Shown here one piece after another: positions 1 to 5,878 of a DNA stretch of 5,878 nucleotides; positions within the stretch are counted from its first letter, which is position 1; each line of letters starts with the position of its first letter. Source of the stretch: Nocardioidaceae bacterium (GTDB taxonomy: Bacteria; Actinomycetota; Actinomycetes; Propionibacteriales; Nocardioidaceae); contig JACCZI010000042.1 in assembly GCA_013696015.1 (NCBI GenBank), forward strand, positions 1 through 5,878, in the 5' to 3' direction. The notes beneath the pieces were generated by a model. That model did not search any database. It saw only the letters and a list, made by a program, of their open reading frames with translations, and was not told where the DNA came from. Position numbers and translations under genes: made by a program.

Positions 1-215
<215 letters not shown>

Positions 216-216
<1 letters not shown>

Positions 217-686
217 TGCCGCGCAAGGGTCCGCCGCCGAGGCGCCCGGTCGAGATCGACCCGGTCTACAGCAACCCGCTCGTCACTCAGCTGATCAGCA
301 AGGTGCTGCAGGACGGCAAGAAGCAGGTCGCGCAGCGGATCGTCTACACCGCACTCGAGGGTGCCCGCGCCAAGAGCGGCACCGACCCGGTCGTCACGCT
401 CAAGCGGGCGCTCGACAACGTCAAGCCGACGCTCGAAGTGAAGAGCCGCCGTGTCGGTGGGGCGACCTACCAGGTGCCGGTGGAAGTGCGCGCCGGCCGT
501 TCCACGACGCTGGCCCTGCGCTGGTTGGTGCGCTTTGCGAGCGAGCGTCGCGAGAAGACCATGTCCGAGCGTCTGATGAACGAGCTGCTCGACGCGAGCA
601 ACGGCCTCGGTGGTGCGGTCAAGAAGCGCGAGGACACGCACAAGATGGCCGAGGCGAACAAGGCCTTCGCTCACTACCGCTGGTGA
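216..686 (+). CDS. rpsG: 30S ribosomal protein S7
   Basis: S7 is the primary assembly protein for the 3' major domain of 16S rRNA and lines the E site. The protein has 156 residues, the standard bacterial length. It starts MPRKGPPPRRPVEIDPVYSN, with the basic N-terminal arm that contacts rRNA. It contains the beta-hairpin region RRVGGATYQVPVEVR (about residues 78-92) and ends in the usual MAEANKAFAHYRW. An AAGGAG at 202-207, inside the end of rpsL, lies 8 nt before the ATG and supports this start. The ATG shares its A with the rpsL stop. In E. coli S7 represses translation of its own operon by binding the rpsL-rpsG junction. The one-base junction here leaves no room for the long E. coli-type intercistronic structure, so that control is not evident. 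Confidence 0.98.
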
Positions 687-707
687 CTCGGCGCTGACCG
701 ATCCTGA

Positions 708-738
708 CTGGTTCGGTGCGTGCGAGGCTCACCAACCA
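708..738 (+). other. Possible intercistronic hairpin between rpsG and fusA
   Basis: The 84-nt gap between rpsG and fusA contains TGGTT (709-713) plus GGTG (715-718), able to pair with CACC (730-733) plus AACCA (734-738). This gives a 9-bp stem with one bulged C and an 11-nt loop. No U-tract follows, so it does not look like a terminator. It could be an mRNA-stability or translation-control element, or chance in GC-rich DNA. The fusA ribosome-binding site lies 17 nt farther on and is not included in the stem. Confidence 0.25.
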
Positions 739-754
739 CTTCGACGAGGAATCC

Positions 755-760
755 GAGGGA
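755..760 (+). promoter_or_regulatory. Shine-Dalgarno of fusA
   Basis: GAGGGA lies 10 nt before the GTG at 771. It decides the fusA start. The reading frame is open back to 720, but a start there would add 17 residues (MRGSPTTSTRNPREDAT) unlike any EF-G N-terminus. Confidence 0.75.
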
Positions 761-770
761 AGACGCCACC

Positions 771-2876
<2,106 letters not shown>

Positions 2877-2890
2877 TCCGGGCGCAATCG

Positions 2891-2896
2891 AGGAGG
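2891..2896 (+). promoter_or_regulatory. Shine-Dalgarno of tuf
   Basis: A perfect AGGAGG (inside CGAGGAGGAGCC) lies 7 nt before the tuf GTG, in the 27-nt fusA-tuf gap. This strong site fits the very high expression expected of EF-Tu and fixes the start at 2904. Confidence 0.85.
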
Positions 2897-2903
2897 AGCC
2901 CCA

Positions 2904-4097
2904 GTGGCCAAGGCGAAGTTCGAGCGGACTAAGCCGCACGTCAACATCGGCACCATCGGTCACATCGACCACGGGAAGACGACGCTGACCGCGGCGATCA
3001 CCAAGGTGCTGCACGACAAGTTTCCCACGCTAAATGAGGCGTCGGCGTTCGACCAGATCGACAAGGCGCCCGAGGAGCGGCAGCGTGGCATCACGATTTC
3101 GATCGCCCACGTGGAGTACCAGACCGAGCAGCGCCACTACGCGCACGTCGACTGCCCCGGTCACGCGGACTACATCAAGAACATGATCACCGGTGCTGCG
3201 CAGATGGACGGCGCGATCTTGGTGGTGGCCGCCACGGACGGCCCGATGCCCCAGACGCGTGAGCACGTCCTGCTCGCCCGTCAGGTTGGTGTGCCGGCCA
3301 TCGTGGTCGCCCTGAACAAGTGCGACATGGTCGACGACGACGAGATTCTGGAGCTCGTGGAGCTCGAGGTCCGCGAGCTGCTGACCACCTACGAGTTCCC
3401 TGGTGACGACACGCCGGTGGTCCAGGTGGCCGCGTTCCCGGCGCTGAACGGCGACGAGAAGTGGTCGGAGTCGATCGTCGAGCTGATGAACGCCGTCGAC
3501 GAGCACATCCCGACGCCGGAGCGCGAGACGGAGAAGCCGTTCCTGATGCCGGTCGAGGACGTGTTCACGATCACCGGCCGCGGCACGGTCATCACCGGCC
3601 GCATTGAGCGAGGTGTGGTCAAGCTCAACGAGACCGTCGACATCATCGGCATTCGCGACACCAAGCAGACGACCACGGTCACCGGTGTCGAGATGTTCCG
3701 CAAGCTGCTTGACGAGGGCCAGGCCGGTGAGAACGTCGGTCTGCTGCTCCGAGGCACCAAGCGCGAGGACGTCGAACGCGGCATGGTCGTGATCAAGCCT
3801 GGCTCCACGACGCCGCACACGGAGTTCGAGGCGCAGGTTTACATCTTGTCCAAGGAGGAGGGCGGCCGGCACACGCCGTTCTTTAACAACTACCGGCCGC
3901 AGTTCTACTTCCGGACCACGGATGTGACCGGCGTGGTGACGCTGCCCGAGGGCACCGAGATGGTCATGCCGGGTGACAACACCGAGATGAACGTGACGCT
4001 CATCCAGCCGATTGCGATGGAGGACGGCCTCCGCTTCGCGATCCGTGAGGGCGGCCGTACCGTCGGCGCCGGTCGGGTCACCAAGATCGACAAGTGA
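2904..4097 (+). CDS. tuf: Elongation factor Tu
   Basis: EF-Tu carries aminoacyl-tRNA to the ribosomal A site as a GTP complex and is recycled by EF-Ts. The GTG start gives 397 residues, the normal actinobacterial length, beginning MAKAKFERTKPHVNIGTIGH. The G domain shows G1 GHIDHGKT (19-26), switch I RGITI (61-65), G3 DCPGH (83-87, catalytic His87) and G4 NKCD (138-141). Domains II and III follow with GRGTVITGRIERG, KREDVERG, HTPFFNNYRPQFYFRT and the closing REGGRTVGAGRVTKIDK. One oddity is G5: at 176-178, where the family has SAL within SALKALEGD, this protein reads AAF within AAFPALNGD. The Gln127 and Ala residues at common elfamycin-resistance sites look wild type. Placement as last gene of the str operon indicates the main EF-Tu gene. 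tuf is the final gene before a convergent neighbour, so the transcript probably ends just downstream. Confidence 0.98.
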   Translation: MAKAKFERTKPHVNIGTIGHIDHGKTTLTAAITKVLHDKFPTLNEASAFDQIDKAPEERQRGITISIAHVEYQTEQRHYAHVDCPGHADYIKNMITGAAQMDGAILVVAATDGPMPQTREHVLLARQVGVPAIVVALNKCDMVDDDEILELVELEVRELLTTYEFPGDDTPVVQVAAFPALNGDEKWSESIVELMNAVDEHIPTPERETEKPFLMPVEDVFTITGRGTVITGRIERGVVKLNETVDIIGIRDTKQTTTVTGVEMFRKLLDEGQAGENVGLLLRGTKREDVERGMVVIKPGSTTPHTEFEAQVYILSKEEGGRHTPFFNNYRPQFYFRTTDVTGVVTLPEGTEMVMPGDNTEMNVTLIQPIAMEDGLRFAIREGGRTVGAGRVTKIDK

Positions 4098-4110
4098 TCT
4101 GCAAAACGCG

Positions 4111-4174
4111 CGTTGAGACTGACGAATTCGCCGATACGAGCGGCGTGTCGCTGCCGAAAACGTCAGTCTCAACG
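4111..4174. terminator. Long inverted repeat between convergent genes; candidate bidirectional terminator
   Basis: CGTTGAGACTGACG (4111-4124) and CGTCAGTCTCAACG (4161-4174) are perfect 14-bp inverted arms around a 36-nt centre. Inside the centre, TTCG/CGAA (4127-4130 with 4155-4158) or CGCCG/CGGCG (4129-4133 with 4141-4145) can pair further. The element starts 13 nt after the tuf stop and ends 7 nt before the stop of the convergent hydrolase frame, the right place to end both transcripts. It is not a classic intrinsic terminator. On the plus strand no T-run follows (ACGACGGGTTT), and on the minus strand only TTTT appears, 4 nt past the stem. The large loop and symmetric arms also fit a mobile palindromic (REP/MITE-like) element or a protein-binding site. 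Confidence 0.5.
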
Positions 4175-4181
4175 ACGGGTT

Positions 4182-5330
4182 TCAGCCGCGGATCTGGGCG
4201 AAGAAGGACCGGATGTCCGCAGCGAGGATCTCCGGCTCCTCGAGTGCCGGGAAATGGCCACCCCGTGGCATGTCCGTCCACTGGGTCACTCGGTAACAGC
4301 GCTCGGCGAACTCACGCGGCACGATGAGCTCGGCCTCTCCGGGGAACATCGCGATCCCGGCGGGCACCTCGATGCGCTCACCCGGAGCGAGCCGTGATGG
4401 GTCCGGGTCGTGTCGCGACTCGTAGTACCAGCGGTTGGCCGAGTTGATCGTGCCGGTCACCCAGTAGAGGGTGACGGTGGTGAGCAGCTCGTCCGGTGAG
4501 AAGCAGGCGGCGACGTCGCCGTCGCCGTCGCAGTCGCTCCAGGCACGGAACTTCTCGACGATCCAGCCGGCCAGCCCGACTGGTGAGTCGGCCAGGCCGT
4601 ATCCGAGGGTCTGCGGGCGTGTGGACTGCACCGCCGCGTAACCGCCCTCCTCGTGCTCCCATCGTCCGGCCCGGGCGACGAAGTCCTGCTCGCGTTGGGA
4701 GAGGTCGTCGGGCAGGGGGTCCGGCCACTCCAGGTCGACGCTGGACAGGTGGATCCCGACGAGGCGCTCCGGGTACGCCCGGCCCAGCGAACTGGTGACT
4801 CGGGCGCCGAGATCGCTGCCGCAGGCGCCGAACCGGTGGTATCCGAGCTCGGTCAGCAGCGCCGCCCAGAGGTCGTGCACCCGGCGAGGGCCGCGGCGGG
4901 TGTGGGGGGCCGAGAAACCGAAACCGGGGAGCGACGGGATGACCACGTCGAAGGCATCGCGGGCCTCGCCACCATGTGCGACCGGGTCTGTCAACAACGG
5001 CACGAGCGGCAGCAGCTCGGCGAAGCTGCTGGGCTAGCCGTGGGTCAGCACCAGCGGCAGCGGGTCCGGCTCGCGAGCCCGCACGTGCACGAAGTGGATC
5101 GGCAATCCGTCCACCGTCGTCATGAACTGCGGGTATGCGTTGAGCCGCGCCTCGACTGCGCGCCAGTCGAAGCTCCGGCCCCAGTAGCCGACGAGGTCTT
5201 GCAGGTACGAACGGTCGGTACCGAGCTCCCAGCCACCGCCGTCCGGCTCGTCCGGCCACCGCGTGCGATCGAGCCGTTCCCGCAGATCGTCAAGGATCTC
5301 GTCGGCGATGGAGATCGAGAAACGCTCCAT
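4182..5330 (-). pseudogene. Epoxide hydrolase (EHN + alpha/beta-hydrolase fold) interrupted by one in-frame amber codon
   Basis: Reading the minus strand from the ATG at 5330 gives 382 codons in a single frame, a normal length for microsomal-type epoxide hydrolases, which open epoxides to diols by way of an aspartyl ester. The EHN domain covers about residues 1-95 (MERFSISIADEILDDLRERL, then TRWPDEPDGGGW). Next comes LPLVLTHG, followed by TAG at 5034-5036 (codon 99), then PSSFAELLPLVPLL. Relatives have HGWP here, so TGG became TAG. Beyond it the same frame runs 283 codons with PSLPGFGFSAP (132-142), nucleophile Asp173 in GSDLGA, lid segment LYWVTGTI (288-295), probable acid Glu332 in FPGE and His359 in GGHF. 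The acid is assigned from spacing to the His. A Shine-Dalgarno precedes the ATG. Without readthrough the product is a 98-residue EHN fragment. Restart at the GTG ending at 5003 lacks a clear ribosome-binding site and would lose the oxyanion-hole motif. Sequencing error is the main alternative. Confidence 0.85.
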
Positions 5331-5339
5331 CGCCCGGCG

Positions 5340-5345
5340 CCCTCC
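5340..5345 (-). promoter_or_regulatory. Shine-Dalgarno of the epoxide hydrolase frame
   Basis: GGAGGG on the minus strand lies 9 nt before the ATG at 5330-5328. It decides the start, since the frame is open for 29 more codons upstream but those encode an Arg/Pro-rich stretch unlike the EHN N-terminus. A ribosome-binding site this good suggests the gene was functional until recently. Confidence 0.7.
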
Positions 5346-5382
5346 ACACTGACCTCTGACTGCGCGTGGCGCTGTCCAGACA

Positions 5383-5409
5383 CGACACGGGTGTCGGGAG
5401 GTCCACCTC
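5383..5409. promoter_or_regulatory. Two adjacent inverted repeats upstream of the hydrolase; possible operator
   Basis: CGACAC-GG-GTGTCG (5383-5396) is followed after one base by GAGGT-CC-ACCTC (5398-5409). Both are short-arm dyads with 2-bp centres, lying 53-79 nt upstream of the hydrolase ATG. This is a plausible site for a dimeric repressor overlapping the promoter. No regulator gene is visible in the window, and dyads of this size can occur by chance in GC-rich DNA. Confidence 0.3.
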
Positions 5410-5644
5410 GGCGGCACTCGCGGGCGGCACGAGCATTAATCCACCAAATTTTGTCTGACTCACGTCAGGGTGCCGGGAGCGGGTAGTCGTTGATGCAGGT
5501 GACGATTCCCCTGAGGTGTGGCGTGGCGGTGGGTTCGGTGCTGCAGCCGTTCGGTGGTCGGCCAGGGCATTCGAGGTGTTGTCGATTCCGGTGTCGAGCT
5601 TGGGCGGGTTCGTGCTGCTGGCGGCGCTGGTCGGGGTCTTGGCG

Positions 5645-5713
5645 GCGCCACTCGGGACGTGAGGTCATCAAGTTTGCGCCACTGGGCACAGGGCGCCGCA
5701 GATTTGCGCCACT
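5645..5713. repeat. Three GCGCCACT repeats at about 30-bp spacing; possible IS21-family end
   Basis: GCGCCACT occurs at 5645-5652, 5676-5683 and 5706-5713, with start-to-start spacings of 31 and 30 bp. The second and third copies extend to TTTGCGCCACT (5673-5683 and 5703-5713). On the minus strand these read AGTGGCGCAAA(C/T). Tandem, evenly spaced copies of such a motif are characteristic of the ends of IS21-family elements, where the IstA transposase binds. No istA or istB coding sequence and no clear terminal TG/CA boundary with target duplication is visible, so this would be an isolated end or remnant. The alternative is a cluster of binding sites for a host protein. Confidence 0.35.
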
Positions 5714-5878
5714 CGCCGGGCGGGTCACCGTGACGGTTCGGTTGTTACCTGGCGACCCTCGAGCGGTCAGTCAACGCATGGCTTCTGGTGACTCACCGAC
5801 ACATGCATTGTTGCCTGCGTATTGTAGGTGTGGTTCTGCGCTGTGCGTCGGGTGGGAGGAGCTCTCGTCGTAGGGCTT

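Larger units (their letters stand above)
5331..5878. other. 548-bp stretch without a convincing gene
   Basis: Open frames here are short, Arg/Ser/Cys- or Pro-rich in translation and lack good ribosome-binding sites, so I call none. Contents from left to right are: the hydrolase leader with its Shine-Dalgarno and two inverted repeats; an AT-rich patch (about 5433-5460) unusual for this DNA; a 5-4-5 inverted repeat CTGAC/GTCAG (5455-5468); about 180 bp of G/T-rich sequence; three GCGCCACT repeats (5645-5713); the short palindromes GTCACCGTGAC (5724-5734) and GGTGACTCACC (5787-5797); and a somewhat less GC-rich tail to the window edge. A gene lying beyond 5878 cannot be excluded. Confidence 0.6.

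Noticed and set aside
720..770. N-terminal extension of fusA starting at the GTG at 720
   Set aside because: The extra 17 residues are unlike EF-G N-termini, and the GTG at 771 has a Shine-Dalgarno at the right spacing and gives the standard length.
4653..5486. Plus-strand open frame (277 codons) opposite the hydrolase
   Set aside because: The minus strand encodes the recognisable epoxide hydrolase motifs across this span. The plus frame has no recognisable motif and no clear ribosome-binding site.
5516..5662. Small plus-strand frame of 48 codons (GTG at 5516) ending in a hydrophobic stretch (LGGFVLLAALVGVLAAPL), resembling a membrane segment
   Set aside because: There is no ribosome-binding site and no recognisable family. 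GC-rich DNA readily yields Leu/Ala/Val/Gly runs by chance, and the end overlaps the repeat array.
5765..5878. Minus-strand open frame entering from the right edge (ending ESPEAMR), considered as the C-terminus of a transposase or other gene
   Set aside because: Only about 35 codons are visible, third positions are not GC-biased like the real genes, and no family motif is recognisable.

Overview
This window comes from a high-GC actinobacterium, judged from the protein sequences. The S12 tail, S7, EF-G and EF-Tu all have wording typical of Actinobacteria such as Streptomyces, mycobacteria and their relatives. Two of the four complete or nearly complete genes start with GTG, and most codons end in G or C. 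I cannot place the genus from the sequence alone.

Positions 1-4097 carry the str (streptomycin) operon on the plus strand: the 3' end of rpsL (S12), then complete rpsG (S7), fusA (EF-G) and tuf (EF-Tu). Spacing is tight. rpsL and rpsG overlap by one base (TGATG), rpsG and fusA are separated by 84 nt, and fusA and tuf by 27 nt with a strong AGGAGG in between. Together these genes supply two small-subunit proteins and the two GTPases that run elongation: EF-Tu delivers aminoacyl-tRNA and EF-G moves the ribosome on. The operon closes just after tuf at a 14-bp perfect inverted repeat (4111-4174). This repeat sits in the 84-nt gap between two convergent genes and is the best candidate for a shared terminator.

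Positions 5330-4182, minus strand, hold a full-length epoxide hydrolase (EHN plus alpha/beta-hydrolase) reading frame of 382 codons. It is interrupted by one in-frame TAG exactly where the conserved Trp of the HGWP oxyanion-hole motif should be. The catalytic Asp, acid and His are all still present downstream in the same frame. It is therefore a one-base pseudogene, a sequencing error, or something stranger.

Positions 5331-5878 contain no convincing gene. Just upstream of the hydrolase lie its Shine-Dalgarno, two adjacent short inverted repeats (possible operator) and an AT-rich patch. Farther right, three copies of GCGCCACT spaced 31 and 30 bp apart resemble the multiple repeats found at the ends of IS21-family insertion sequences. 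No transposase is visible.

No novel multi-gene system is visible. The points most worth checking are the amber codon in the hydrolase, the altered G5 motif of EF-Tu (AAF in place of SAL), the long palindrome after tuf, and the repeat trio near the right edge.
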